NCBI GenBank assembly: GCA_045106985.1
Contig: JBGCFQ010000018.1
Coordinates: forward strand, 1-64,000
Origin: JAUIET01 sp045106985
Lineage (GTDB): Bacteria; Pseudomonadota; Gammaproteobacteria; Pseudomonadales; JAUIET01
DNA length: 64,000 nucleotides
Direction of reading: 5' to 3'
The stretch's first letter is position 1. The number at the start of each line of letters is the position of its first letter. A program made the translations under genes and the position numbers. Under the pieces are notes generated by a model, which saw only the letters and a list, made by a program, of their open reading frames with translations, did no database searches and was not told the DNA's origin. Positions 44,210-53,283 of the stretch are shown here, piece after piece.

Positions 44210-45412
44210 ATGAATGAGCCTACTGGCTGCTTCATAGCCCGACACGATGGAGAAAATGCTTTGGGTCCTTTGAACGGAATAAAAGTACTGGAGATTGCGG
44301 GTATAGGGCCAGCACCTTGCGCGGGCATGATGTTGGCTGACATGGGTGCTGAAGTTATTCTGGTCGAGCGAAAGATAGCAAACCCCAACGCGGCACAAAG
44401 CGGCGCAGCTGCGGCCGATGAAGATGGCGAAAAGCACGCGTTCTTCAATCGCGGCAAAAAATCGATTGCACTTAACCTGAAAGATCCTGAGGCCATTGAA
44501 GCTGTACTCGAACTGGTCGCCAGTTCCGATGTGCTTCTTGAGGGCTTTCGCCCCGGCGTTATGGAGCGTCTTGGCCTTGGGCCAGACGTTTGCTTGGCGG
44601 CCAATCCGGCGCTGGTTTATGGGCGAATGACGGGATGGGGCCAAACTGGTCCGCTTGCGCACGCTGCCGGACATGATCCTAACTACATTGGTTTGTCTGG
44701 AGCGCTTTGGTATGGCGGTAGTGCAACTAGCCCACCGAAGGCTCCGCTAACGGTGGTTGGCGACTTGGGTGGCGGCACTATGGTGCTGTTGTTCGGGGTT
44801 CAAAGTGCCTTGATACATGCACAAAGAACGGGGCAGGGGCAGGTGATTGATTCTGCCATTACCGATGGCTCTGCCTACATCTCATCGCTGTTAAAGATGA
44901 TGCATAACACCGGTGAAGTGAAAGACGAGCTTGGGCACGGCTGGGCTGATTTCGGTTCACCCTGGCACGACACCTACGAATGCGCGGACGGGCTATTTGT
45001 GACCGTATGCGCGCTGGAGCCGCAGTTCTATGCCGAGTTAATTACGCTGCTGGAGCTGCAGGACAACCCAGTGTTTGCAGGGCAGTGGGATAAATCTCAA
45101 TGGCCGGCTGGCAAGCTCGAAATGAAGAAAGTTTTTCTTGGTAAAAGCCGTAAGGAATGGTGCGACTTGCTTGAGGGCACCGATGCCTGTTTTGCCCCAG
45201 TGTTGAATATGACTGAGGCTGCAAAGCATCCGCACAATGTGGCACGAGAAACCTACCTGAATATTGATGGTATTGTGCAACCGGCACCAGCACCGAAATT
45301 CAGTGTGAGTACTCCCAAGGCCGGAGTACCTCCAGCGGTTGGCGCCCATGGAGAAGAAATTCTAGGCGCCCTTGACCTGGATAGTTCAAAAATACAACGG
45401 CTGCTGTCCTAG
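44210..45412 (+). CDS. Alpha-methylacyl-CoA racemase-like CaiB/BaiF protein
   Basis: About 400 residues; ATG 44210 is preferred to TTG 44195. The family N-terminus is GIKVLEIAGIGPAPCAGMMLADMGAEVILVER, close to racemases. FFNRGKKSIALNLKDP follows. The racemase catalytic pair is suggested by AAGHDPNYIGLSG (His and Asp) and VVGDLGGGTMVLLFG (Asp). It would epimerise 2-methylacyl-CoA esters from methyl-branched substrates so that beta-oxidation can proceed, or transfer CoA. With a phytanoyl-CoA dioxygenase and an SCP2-thiolase-type gene in the same island, branched isoprenoid or sterol-type substrates are likely. Confidence 0.88.
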   Translation: MNEPTGCFIARHDGENALGPLNGIKVLEIAGIGPAPCAGMMLADMGAEVILVERKIANPNAAQSGAAAADEDGEKHAFFNRGKKSIALNLKDPEAIEAVLELVASSDVLLEGFRPGVMERLGLGPDVCLAANPALVYGRMTGWGQTGPLAHAAGHDPNYIGLSGALWYGGSATSPPKAPLTVVGDLGGGTMVLLFGVQSALIHAQRTGQGQVIDSAITDGSAYISSLLKMMHNTGEVKDELGHGWADFGSPWHDTYECADGLFVTVCALEPQFYAELITLLELQDNPVFAGQWDKSQWPAGKLEMKKVFLGKSRKEWCDLLEGTDACFAPVLNMTEAAKHPHNVARETYLNIDGIVQPAPAPKFSVSTPKAGVPPAVGAHGEEILGALDLDSSKIQRLLS

Positions 45413-45456
45413 GCAAGCTGATTTGCCCCGCTGAGTGCGTCGCCGACGGATCAAAC

Positions 45457-45484
45457 TTGAACAATATTCAAACCGCCGTATAAT
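45457..45484 (+). promoter_or_regulatory. Promoter with palindromic operator (TTGAA-N5-TTCAA)
   Basis: A perfect 15-bp palindrome with arms TTGAA and TTCAA (45457-45471) is followed by TATAAT at 45479-45484. The left arm supplies a TTGAAC -35 box with 16-base spacing. A protein on the palindrome would block RNA polymerase directly. The operon starting at 45514 would be controlled. The same palindrome with the same 22-base offset to TATAAT stands before the Rieske gene. Confidence 0.72.
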
Positions 45485-45513
45485 CGAAGCAACTTACATG
45501 AAGGGGAAAGGTC

Positions 45514-46329
45514 ATGAGCGTCGAAGGCTTACGTTTTGTGATTACGGGTGCCAGTGCCGGAATTGGCGCAGGTACAGCAAGGTTGGCAGCTAGCGCTGGT
45601 GCCAAGGTGGTCGTTTCAGATTTAAACGACGAGGCCGGTGAGGCACTGGTGGCTGAGATTGTTGCGGCCGGGGGCGAAGCCGTTTATCAGCACTGTGATG
45701 TGACTGACGAAGACCAGGTAAAGGCTCTGATGGCCGCGGCAGCTAAGGCCTTTGGTGGTATTGATGTGCTGCATAATAATGCAGGCATTCACGAAAGCAT
45801 GGTTAGCCAAGACTTGTCGTTAGAAACCATGAGCCTAGCCACCTTCGAAAAAGTCGTATCAGTAAATCTTATTGGCGTCTTTCTGTGCTCAAAGTACGCC
45901 TTGCCTTTCTTGAAGGAAAGTTCACAAGCCTCGATTATCAATGCTGGATCAACAAGTTCGATTGCGGGTTATCCAAATTGCATGGCTTATGGCTCAACTA
46001 AGGGCGCGGTAATGCAGTTAACCAAAAACCTAGCAGTAGACCTGGCGCCTTATGGGATACGTTCCAACTGCTATTGCCCTGGTTCAATTCATACACAAAT
46101 GGTAGATAAATTCCTGGAAGCAGCGCCCGATCCGCAGGCTATGTTGAATACCATGACAATGACGCATTTGATTCCTAGGATGGGTGTCCCAAAAGACGTT
46201 GCCGAGCTGGTTTGTTTTCTTGCCAGTGAGAAATCGCAGTTTATTAATGGCGTCGTTTGGCTTATTGATGGTGGTTCATTGGCCTGGCGCGGAACGCTGG
46301 ACATTCTTGGCATGGGAGAATCGATATGA
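45514..46329 (+). CDS. Short-chain dehydrogenase/reductase, first gene of acyl-CoA operon
   Basis: 271 residues. TGASAGIGAGTARL is the cofactor loop, DVTDEDQ and NNAGIH follow, and the catalytic set is Ser in AGSTSSIAGYP with YGSTKGAVMQ (Tyr-x-x-x-Lys). The C-terminus has INGVVWLIDGGSLAW. A GGGGAAAGG ribosome site precedes the ATG. It shares an overlap of four bases with the next gene. Beta-hydroxyacyl-CoA or sterol-type hydroxyl oxidation is the likely reaction. Confidence 0.92.
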   Translation: MSVEGLRFVITGASAGIGAGTARLAASAGAKVVVSDLNDEAGEALVAEIVAAGGEAVYQHCDVTDEDQVKALMAAAAKAFGGIDVLHNNAGIHESMVSQDLSLETMSLATFEKVVSVNLIGVFLCSKYALPFLKESSQASIINAGSTSSIAGYPNCMAYGSTKGAVMQLTKNLAVDLAPYGIRSNCYCPGSIHTQMVDKFLEAAPDPQAMLNTMTMTHLIPRMGVPKDVAELVCFLASEKSQFINGVVWLIDGGSLAWRGTLDILGMGESI

Positions 46330-46757
46330 GCCTTGCTCCAAATCTCACGGCAGATGACAAACAAGATATATCTGAGCTGTTAAGCCGTTCATCTTACGCT
46401 TTAGATATGCGAATAGAGAATATGTTAGCTGAGTGTTTTGCAGAAGACGCGCAGTTTACGCTTAAAATTGGCGACGCTGACTTAGTAGGGCCTTTCGTTA
46501 ACCGTGATGGCATTATGCAATTGATGACCGGTTCGTTTGAAGAACAGACAGACCAGCGCAGGCACGTTGTTTCTAATGTTTTTTTTGAAACAAGCGCTGT
46601 GGGCGATGCAACTGTAGTCAGTAACCTGACGCTTTTCGGTACAGAAGATGGAAGTATTCGGCTGATATCCGCTGGTGTTTATCGCGATGACGTCGTTAAG
46701 CGTGATGGCAAGTGGCAGCTGTTTCGACGCCACCTTGATCTAGATTTGCCGTACTAA
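46326..46757 (+). CDS. SnoaL/NTF2-like protein
   Basis: 143 residues. The fold begins DISELLSRSSYALDMRIENMLAECFAEDAQF and ends GKWQLFRRHLDLDLPY, the pattern of nuclear-transport-factor-2/SnoaL proteins that often act as small isomerases, dehydratases or accessory subunits. ATG overlaps the stop of the SDR gene (ATGA), so translation is coupled. The partner enzyme is unknown. Confidence 0.83.
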   Translation: MSLAPNLTADDKQDISELLSRSSYALDMRIENMLAECFAEDAQFTLKIGDADLVGPFVNRDGIMQLMTGSFEEQTDQRRHVVSNVFFETSAVGDATVVSNLTLFGTEDGSIRLISAGVYRDDVVKRDGKWQLFRRHLDLDLPY

Positions 46758-46780
46758 AATAGCGACAGATTGAACTCATA

Positions 46781-48337
46781 GTGAATATTGGAAAGATTCC
46801 AGCGAAAATTGCCCGCCTTGACCCTACAAGGGAGGCCATTGTTGATGTGCACAGCAATCGGCGAGTCCAGTACGGTGAGCTTGATGCTCGTGTTCGACGT
46901 TTGTCCAATGCACTAACGGAGAGGCTTGGCCTTGAGAAAGGCGATCGAGTAGCGGTGCTTTCTAAAAATAGCATAGAGTACATGGAGATTTACTATGCTT
47001 GTGCGAGAGCTGGCTTTATTGCCCAGCCGCTGAACTGGCGTTTGGGTCTTGCAGAGCTTGAGCGGATAGTTAGCGACGGTGAGCCTAAGGTTCTTATCGC
47101 ACACAATGAGTATTCAACTCTATGTGATCAGTTGAAGCCTACTGTGCAGATACCTCACTGGCTTTCATTTGGTCAAGACAGTGACGGTTCCTTTGAATCG
47201 CTCATAGAAAGTTCCCACGACGCTGAACCGCCACAATCGATATCGATTGGTGATGATGACCCCATTTTGATTCTGTATACCGGTGGTACAACCGGGGAAT
47301 CTAAAGGTGCTCTGCACACACATAAATCTCTGTACATGGGCATGCTTAATCAAACTGTGGCCGAGCGCATAGTGCCCAGTGATGTGTATATGCTAACGGG
47401 GCAAATGTTTCATATTCCCGTAGGGCTAGCCATGAATTACATGGCACATGGTTGCCCGCTGGTATTGATAAATTTCGATGCGAAATTGGCGCTCGAAGTT
47501 ATTCAGCGCGAGCGAGTCTCTGCGTTTCTTGGCATCACCACAATGCTAAATTGGATGATGGCGGTAGAGGATTTTGACAGTTACGACCTTAGCAGCTTGC
47601 GCAATATTCAATACGGCGGTGGGCCCATGCCACGAAGTGTTGTAAAAGCCGCGTTAGCTGCCTTTCCTTGCACTATTATTCAAGGCTATGGTCAGACCGA
47701 AGGCATGACGATGAGCTTTCTCGCCCAAGAAGACCACATTGATGCCGTGAATGACATTCATCCTGAACGGCTCGCTTCATGCGGGCGAGAAGGACACGTT
47801 ACGAGTATCAAAGTGGTTGACGCCGAGGGCAACGAAGTGGCCAAGGATGGTTCCACTCCCGGTGAAGTTATTGTGCAGTCTGACGCTAACATGGTGGGCT
47901 ATTGGCGCAGACCTGAGCTGACCGCTAGCACTATTAGAGACGGCTGGATGTGGACTGGTGACATAGCCCACTGGGACGAAGAAGGTTATCTGTTTATTGT
48001 GGACCGCGCTAAAGACATGATTATTTCAGGCGGAGAGAATATTTACAGCACACAAGTAGAAGCCGCTATTCACCAACACCCTGCTGTTCTCGAGTCTGCT
48101 GTCTTTGGTGTACCTGATGACGTATGGGGTGAGTCTGTTAAAGCCGTTGTTGTTTTAAAACCGGGCCAGCAAGCGAGCGAAAGTGACATCATAGCCGCTG
48201 CTAGTCAGCATTTAGCATCCTATCAGAAGCCGCGATCAATCGACTTTGTTGACAGCTTACCTAAGGCGCCCACAGGAAAAATTCTTAAGCGAGAGTTACG
48301 CGATCCGTATTGGGCGGAAGAAGGAAAGCAACTGTGA
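46781..48337 (+). CDS. Acyl-CoA synthetase (AMP-forming ligase)
   Basis: 518 residues of the ANL superfamily. The P-loop is LYTGGTTGESKGALHTH, GYGQTEG is the adenine-binding motif, WTGDIAHWDEEGYLFIVDRAKDMIISGGENIYSTQVE is the hinge and CoA domain, and the catalytic Lys is in PKAPTGKILKREL. It starts at GTG and activates a carboxylic acid to its CoA thioester for the enzymes of this operon. Its stop overlaps the next start. Substrate chain type cannot be read directly. Confidence 0.93.
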   Translation: MNIGKIPAKIARLDPTREAIVDVHSNRRVQYGELDARVRRLSNALTERLGLEKGDRVAVLSKNSIEYMEIYYACARAGFIAQPLNWRLGLAELERIVSDGEPKVLIAHNEYSTLCDQLKPTVQIPHWLSFGQDSDGSFESLIESSHDAEPPQSISIGDDDPILILYTGGTTGESKGALHTHKSLYMGMLNQTVAERIVPSDVYMLTGQMFHIPVGLAMNYMAHGCPLVLINFDAKLALEVIQRERVSAFLGITTMLNWMMAVEDFDSYDLSSLRNIQYGGGPMPRSVVKAALAAFPCTIIQGYGQTEGMTMSFLAQEDHIDAVNDIHPERLASCGREGHVTSIKVVDAEGNEVAKDGSTPGEVIVQSDANMVGYWRRPELTASTIRDGWMWTGDIAHWDEEGYLFIVDRAKDMIISGGENIYSTQVEAAIHQHPAVLESAVFGVPDDVWGESVKAVVVLKPGQQASESDIIAAASQHLASYQKPRSIDFVDSLPKAPTGKILKRELRDPYWAEEGKQL

Positions 48338-48801
48338 GTGGTGCGCCGGGTATTGAGCTGCCCGCCGATGTACTGTCAGCGATTGGGCGCAAAACGGCGC
48401 CACGTACCGAGCTGGTCACTCGTCGCGACATTCGAAAATACTCTATTGCAACCAACCAAACCGAACGCAAGTATTTGGATGGTGATGTTGCACCGTCAAT
48501 GTTTCACCTCGCTTTGTTCTGGGACATTGTAGAGTTAGATCAGTTGATGCCCGATGGTGTATCCGTCGATACTCTTTTACCAAAATTTCCTCTTGAAAAA
48601 GCAATGGCTGGCGGGCTGGAACTGAAGTATTTCAGGCCGATTCGTGAGGGTGACAAATTGACGGCAACGAGAACCTTGATCGATGTTTATCAAAAGTTGG
48701 GATCACAAGGACCTATTATTTTTTACGAAGTTATTATGGAAGTAAGTGATCATGCTGGGAACGCGGTGGTTTGGGAAAAAACCACGCGTTTGCTTCGGTG
48801 A
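48334..48801 (+). CDS. MaoC-like hotdog protein (FAS1-type dehydratase half)
   Basis: 155 residues from GTG 48334, which has GAAGGAAAG upstream and overlaps the stop of the ligase gene. The sequence TRRDIRKYSIATNQTERKYLDGDVAPSMFHLALF is the start of a FAS1-like/MaoC N-terminal hotdog, with GGLELKYFRPIREGDKLTATRTLIDVYQKLG following. It probably pairs with the next gene to make a two-chain enoyl-CoA hydratase, in which only one chain carries the catalytic Asp/His. Confidence 0.85.
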   Translation: MSGAPGIELPADVLSAIGRKTAPRTELVTRRDIRKYSIATNQTERKYLDGDVAPSMFHLALFWDIVELDQLMPDGVSVDTLLPKFPLEKAMAGGLELKYFRPIREGDKLTATRTLIDVYQKLGSQGPIIFYEVIMEVSDHAGNAVVWEKTTRLLR

Positions 48802-49232
48802 GGCTCGTGCAGAAAGGCAAGAAAATTAGCGAGTTTACAGAAGGATCTCAAATACCATCGAAAGAGTTTTCCTGCGATAAAGTGCAGTTGTTTTTATACA
48901 ATGCGGTTTTGTTTAATGCGCATCTTATTCACTACGACCACACATACGCAACTGAGGTAGAGGGCTACGCTGATTTAGTCTTGGCCGGACCATTGATTGG
49001 CGATTGGCTGCATCAATGCGTTGATGGTTGGCTAGGCGAGGAATGTCAGCTGTTACAGATGGAATACTCGAACCGTCATGCTGCGTATGTCGATGAAGTA
49101 TTAATAGGGGGCGGCACCATCACGAAAATAGATGTTGCTCACAATACAATGGATTTGGAATTGCATATCAAAAATGCCGACGGCGACGTTATAGCTCCGG
49201 GTAAAGCGAAGGTAAGTTTTGCGCCTGCATAG
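48798..49232 (+). CDS. MaoC-like hotdog protein (catalytic half)
   Basis: 144 residues from GTG 48798, overlapping the stop of the previous gene. FLYNAVLFNAHLIHYDHTYATEVEGYADLVLAGPLIGDWL matches the MaoC hydratase motif, in which N-A-H-x-I-H-Y-D carries catalytic His. Paired with 48334-48801 it should hydrate an enoyl-CoA, like heteromeric ChsH-type hydratases of steroid side-chain degradation (inference from operon partners). Confidence 0.82.
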   Translation: MRLVQKGKKISEFTEGSQIPSKEFSCDKVQLFLYNAVLFNAHLIHYDHTYATEVEGYADLVLAGPLIGDWLHQCVDGWLGEECQLLQMEYSNRHAAYVDEVLIGGGTITKIDVAHNTMDLELHIKNADGDVIAPGKAKVSFAPA

Positions 49233-49244
49233 TGGTACGATCGT

Positions 49245-50429
49245 ATGGCTAGCGTTAATATGAAAAGCTTGCGCGGTGTGGCCGCCTTTGTTGGGGCGGC
49301 CGATACAGCTGTAGGCAAAATACCGGGCGTTAGTGCCACTGAGCTGTGTGTGCAAGCGGCTATGCAGGCGATTGAAGACGCAGGTCTTAAGAAAGACGAT
49401 GTAGATGGCTTGATCACCTGTAACTCAATGGCACAGCCGATCATGTATCACGCTGAAGCTATTGCCGAATACATGCAAATCTTTCCTCGTTATTGCATGA
49501 GCGTAAACACGGGTGGCGGCACAACTTTCTCTGCCATGCATCATGCTGCATCAGCCATAGCGACAGGCATGGCCGAGACCATCGTTATTAGCATGGCCGA
49601 TAGCTTACGTTCAGGCATGACGCGTGAGCAAGCCAGCAAAACACAGTCTTCAACTGGACACCCTCTTTACGAGCAAATATACGGCTTGACCGTTCCAGCG
49701 TATTACGCGCTAATCGCTCAGGCACATATGGCGGAGTATGGCACTACCGAGGCGCACTTTGCTGAGATAGCCGTGTCTACCCGTGCCCACGCAGCCACCA
49801 ATCCCACAGCACAGAAGCGAGATTTAATCACCGTAGACGACGTGATTAATTCAAGAATGATAGCCGATCCATTGCACCTTCTGGATTGTTCCCTCGTTTC
49901 TGACGGAGGTGCTGCGATTGTACTTACGTCAGCCGAACGCGCTAAAGATTTACCACACGACCCTGTGTATCTCTTGGGTGTTGGCGAAGGCCACAGTCAC
50001 GAACACATTAGCCAAGCGAGAAGCCTTACTACATCGGCAGCAGTAGAGGCTGGCCAAAGAACGTTTGCCATGGCTGGCTCTAGTATCAGCGATATCGATT
50101 TTGCGCAGCTATACGATTGCTTTACACCAACGGTATTAATTGAGCTGGAAGACTTGGGCTTTTGCGAGAAAGGTCAGGGCGGCGAATTCGTCGCTGGTGG
50201 CGCATTGCGCCCAGGTGGATCGCTGCCAGTTAACACCCACGGCGGTATGTTGTCGCACTGTCATTCGGGCAATCCTGGTTCTATGTTTGCGTTAACCGAG
50301 GCGATTCAGCAACTTCGTCATAACGCTGGCGATCGTCAGCTACAAAAAGCTCAAACTGCTTTGCTTCACGCACAGGGCGGTATTATGTCTAGCCACACAG
50401 CTATGATTCTGGCGAGGTACCATGATTAG
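49245..50429 (+). CDS. Thiolase-fold protein (SCP2-thiolase/Ltp-like), lacks nucleophilic Cys
   Basis: 394 residues of the SCP2-type thiolase group: ATELCVQAAMQAIEDAGL, YDCFTPTVLIELEDLGFCEKG and LPVNTHGGMLSHCHSG. Where thiolases have the active Cys (C-A/S-x-G), this protein reads VNTGGGTTFSAM (about 87-98), with Gly/Thr instead. That replacement is known from Ltp2-like retro-aldolases, which use tyrosines and work with a DUF35 partner to cleave steroid side chains. Its 3' end overlaps a DUF35 gene by eight bases, supporting that reading. Confidence 0.85.
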   Translation: MASVNMKSLRGVAAFVGAADTAVGKIPGVSATELCVQAAMQAIEDAGLKKDDVDGLITCNSMAQPIMYHAEAIAEYMQIFPRYCMSVNTGGGTTFSAMHHAASAIATGMAETIVISMADSLRSGMTREQASKTQSSTGHPLYEQIYGLTVPAYYALIAQAHMAEYGTTEAHFAEIAVSTRAHAATNPTAQKRDLITVDDVINSRMIADPLHLLDCSLVSDGGAAIVLTSAERAKDLPHDPVYLLGVGEGHSHEHISQARSLTTSAAVEAGQRTFAMAGSSISDIDFAQLYDCFTPTVLIELEDLGFCEKGQGGEFVAGGALRPGGSLPVNTHGGMLSHCHSGNPGSMFALTEAIQQLRHNAGDRQLQKAQTALLHAQGGIMSSHTAMILARYHD

Positions 50430-50817
50430 CAGTGCTATTCATGAAAGGTTTCGTGCTGCTTGTGAGAAGCATGAGTTGAGTTTGCAGTCCTGCTCTGATT
50501 GCGGCGAAAAACAGTTTTATCCGCGCGTAATCTGTGCCGCATGCGGCGGTAAAGATTTGAGTTGGCAAGCGGCAGCAGGGCAGGGCACAGTCGCAAGCTT
50601 TACTGTGGTGCGACAGGCGATTGACCCAAAATTTTCTGCCATGGTCCCCTATGTGGTAGCGCTGATCGATTTGCAAGAAGGGCCGCGCATCATGAGTGTT
50701 GTGATTGACGCTGCACCTGAAGAGGTGGGTGTTGGCGATGCCGTGGTGTTGGAATTTAAGTCATGGGGAAGTGATGAGCTTCACCCTGTTTTTAGAAAAC
50801 GCGCTTCACTGAGCTGA
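50422..50817 (+). CDS. DUF35 OB-fold zinc-ribbon protein, partner of thiolase-fold protein
   Basis: 131 residues. The rubredoxin-like zinc ribbon has CSDCGEKQFYPRVICAACGG (two C-x2-C pairs), followed by an OB fold (GTVASFTVVRQAID, VPYVVALIDLQEGPRIMSVV, VGDAVVLEF). Such proteins bind to thiolase-like enzymes and hold the acyl-CoA. ATG overlaps the end of the thiolase gene, so stoichiometric coupling is likely. Last gene of the operon; convergent with the symporter. Confidence 0.9.
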   Translation: MISSAIHERFRAACEKHELSLQSCSDCGEKQFYPRVICAACGGKDLSWQAAAGQGTVASFTVVRQAIDPKFSAMVPYVVALIDLQEGPRIMSVVIDAAPEEVGVGDAVVLEFKSWGSDELHPVFRKRASLS

Positions 50818-50866
50818 TAAAGCGCTTTAGCTCGCTCTAGTCCCCAAAACCAAAGGTGCAAAAATA

Positions 50867-52432
50867 CTACCGAAAAACTCTTTTTAGGTGCGCCTCCGTC
50901 AGGGGCTTGGATGACTTTGATACCACGAACGTTACCAGTACCGAGATAATTTCTCCAATGGCTGCGCATGAATAGGGGTTGGGACCTTCGCGGTACAACC
51001 ACTCGGCCGCGCTGTGTAAGGTGCCGGGACCAAACCAAGCTGGATTTATTAACTGCAGGTAGAGAATGACGAAGGTGGCAAAACCTGCAACCAAGCCTGC
51101 ATAGGCACCGTTGCGTGTTACTCCCTTCCATAAAGCGCCAAGTACCAAAGGCCCAGCAAAAGCGGCCATCATTCCGCCGTTGCCAATCCAAATAATGATC
51201 GCTACATTTATATCCAATAAAGCCCAAGCCATCAACATGCAGAGTACTAGAATCACTGCAGTGGAAACACGACTTATGTTTAGTATGCGTTGATCAAGTG
51301 CGGCTTCACTAAGTTCTGGCGCACCGCGCTTAACGCGAAACGGTACCCATGTCCTTCGGTAAAGATCGTTAGCCACAATTTGCGAGGATGAAACAACCAG
51401 TCCATCAGCTGTACTCATTATTGCCGATAACACGGCCACGCATATCAGTGCTGCTACCCAGGTTGGGAACACCTCAATCAACAACACGGGTAAGGCCGCG
51501 TTAGGGGTTGCACCCTCGGCGAACAATGCGTCACCCACAATGGCACGTGTAAGCAAGCCCGCGAAGGCCATCATTCCCATAGCCAAACCAAACAGGAATG
51601 CCAAGCGAACAAACTGCATCTGGCCATCAGTTGTTTTAAGTGCCCACAGCTTATTGCCTAAATGCGGCAGAAGACCTAAGGGAATGTGCGCCAGAACGAT
51701 TGCAACCAGCGACCACCAGGAATGGTACAGCGGGGTGTTTGGGTTCAAAGGGCTTGTTAATGCGGGGTCTTGCCAAGTTAAGCTGTCGACCATGCCATCG
51801 AAGCCGCCATCAACACCTACGCCGAAAATAAACATCACGATGATAAGAACCGCCAAGCCCAGCATCATCATGCCCTGAACGCCGTCGGTGAGTATGTCGG
51901 CATGAGCGCCGCCGAGCACTACATAAAGCAGAAGAACTGCGCCGGTGATTATTAATGCCCAATGTGCTGGCAAGCCCAGCAATATTTCGAACATGATAAG
52001 CCCGCTAACCAGCTGACCGGCCAGGTAAAAGAACAGTACTAGTGAAAGCAACGATACCAATACTCGAATGCCGTCAGACTGATAGCGGTCACCGAGGTAT
52101 TCTGGAATAGAACGATTACCAAACTCATTCCCTGCTCTTGATACTAGTCGCATACAAATTAGAACGCCGAAATAGAGCCCTAATGGATAGAGAAAATTGC
52201 TCCAATTGGCGGCGAAGCCCCACTGGTAGGAAAGTGCGGGCGAGCCTAGAAAAGTGGCACCGCTTGCGGTTGATGCTGCAAATGCAAAGGCCAAAAATCC
52301 TGGGCCGTATGCGCCTCTCGCTGTTGCGAAATCATCAGCGCTTTTAATCTGCCGCTGAGCGTAGACGCCAATACCGAGCATGGCGGCTATATAGACAATC
52401 AGAAAGATCCAGGACCAGGTAAAAAGAGTCAT
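50867..52432 (-). CDS. Sodium:solute symporter (SSS family)
   Basis: 521 residues with about 13 hydrophobic helices. The family signature is in RGAYGPGFLAFAFAASTASGATFLGSPALSYQWG and in AVLSAIMSTADGLVVSSSQIVANDLYRR, which is the Na+-site region. It imports a small organic acid or similar solute with sodium. It lies 50 bases downstream of the TetR gene on the same strand and is probably cotranscribed with it; the substrate may feed the Rieske/acyl-CoA pathway. Confidence 0.93.
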   Translation of the reverse strand: MTLFTWSWIFLIVYIAAMLGIGVYAQRQIKSADDFATARGAYGPGFLAFAFAASTASGATFLGSPALSYQWGFAANWSNFLYPLGLYFGVLICMRLVSRAGNEFGNRSIPEYLGDRYQSDGIRVLVSLLSLVLFFYLAGQLVSGLIMFEILLGLPAHWALIITGAVLLLYVVLGGAHADILTDGVQGMMMLGLAVLIIVMFIFGVGVDGGFDGMVDSLTWQDPALTSPLNPNTPLYHSWWSLVAIVLAHIPLGLLPHLGNKLWALKTTDGQMQFVRLAFLFGLAMGMMAFAGLLTRAIVGDALFAEGATPNAALPVLLIEVFPTWVAALICVAVLSAIMSTADGLVVSSSQIVANDLYRRTWVPFRVKRGAPELSEAALDQRILNISRVSTAVILVLCMLMAWALLDINVAIIIWIGNGGMMAAFAGPLVLGALWKGVTRNGAYAGLVAGFATFVILYLQLINPAWFGPGTLHSAAEWLYREGPNPYSCAAIGEIISVLVTFVVSKSSKPLTEAHLKRVFR

Positions 52433-52482
52433 TATGTTTTCTGCAGGCAGCGGTATTTATTGTTGATCAAAAAGATTAAGTT

Positions 52483-53109
52483 CTAGACGATTCCTGCCAT
52501 CGTTCGAAGACTGGTACTAAACAGCCTATGTGCATCAACAAGATCAATGTCATCATCAAAATAGACGGCAGATCGCAACCCCATCATTAACGAATACGAT
52601 ATTTCGGCAGCGTCTTTTGGACTGTTCAGGAACACTGTGGGAGCATCTTTAAACAAATCAGCCAGAAAACTCTTACAGTGCGCATCGAAACCGGCTTTAG
52701 TACCCCTTAGTACTTCGTCGTTCACTGCAGCGCCAAAGCACTCAAACATAAAACCAATTTCTGACATCGTTGTGCTTTCGTCACGAAACCAGAAATTCGC
52801 TAGCAGATCTATTCTTTGCTCGAAACTTTCTTCTTTGAAGCTGTCTAGCTGAGCGGTGAATTGAATCGAAATGTTATCGAAATACTGCTCGAGTATTGCC
52901 TCTTTGCCTTTGAAGTAATAAAGCAAATGGCTAGGCGACATTTTTGCGCCTTTGGCTATGTCTGCAAGCGTTGTTTTTACGTAACCTTGCTGAATGATGC
53001 AGTCGTGCAGCGAGCGAAATATTCGACGACGGCGCTTATCGCCTCGCGAATGTGGCTGCACCGTTACTTTGGCATTTTCGTTTTGTTTTACATTAGCTGG
53101 TTTGTTCAT
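52483..53109 (-). CDS. TetR-family regulator, candidate master of local regulon
   Basis: 208 residues. The N-terminal HTH is in LHDCIIQQGYVKTTLADIAKGAKMSPSHLLYYFKGKEAILEQYF; a ligand domain follows. A basic arm rich in Lys/Asn/Arg precedes the HTH. The intergenic region with the Rieske gene contains the TTGAA-N5-TTCAA palindrome, 60 bases before its own start, so it probably represses both directions and, through identical sites at 45457 and 54715, the acyl-CoA operon and TonB receptor. Its inducer would be a pathway intermediate such as a CoA ester. That link is inference. Confidence 0.9.
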   Translation of the reverse strand: MNKPANVKQNENAKVTVQPHSRGDKRRRRIFRSLHDCIIQQGYVKTTLADIAKGAKMSPSHLLYYFKGKEAILEQYFDNISIQFTAQLDSFKEESFEQRIDLLANFWFRDESTTMSEIGFMFECFGAAVNDEVLRGTKAGFDAHCKSFLADLFKDAPTVFLNSPKDAAEISYSLMMGLRSAVYFDDDIDLVDAHRLFSTSLRTMAGIV

Positions 53110-53168
53110 AGCCGCAAAATACCATTATGTGGCGCCGATTGCAGCCACGAGACAGCTTATCGCATTTA

Positions 53169-53196
53169 TTGAATAAAGTTCAAATATTCGTATAAT
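53169..53196 (+). promoter_or_regulatory. Promoter with palindromic operator (TTGAA-N5-TTCAA)
   Basis: The palindrome (53169-53183) and TATAAT (53191-53196) are arranged as at 45457: 22 bases between the starts of the two elements in both. The orientation serves the Rieske gene at 53284. The TetR gene is divergent, so its own promoter would also be covered by a protein bound here. Confidence 0.72.
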
Positions 53197-53283
53197 CCAG
53201 CAACAGTAATGCATTGTTGGCTATATAAGGTTAGTGCCATGCACACTATTGCTAATGACGCCAAATAATTTAAAGGGCCTAAG

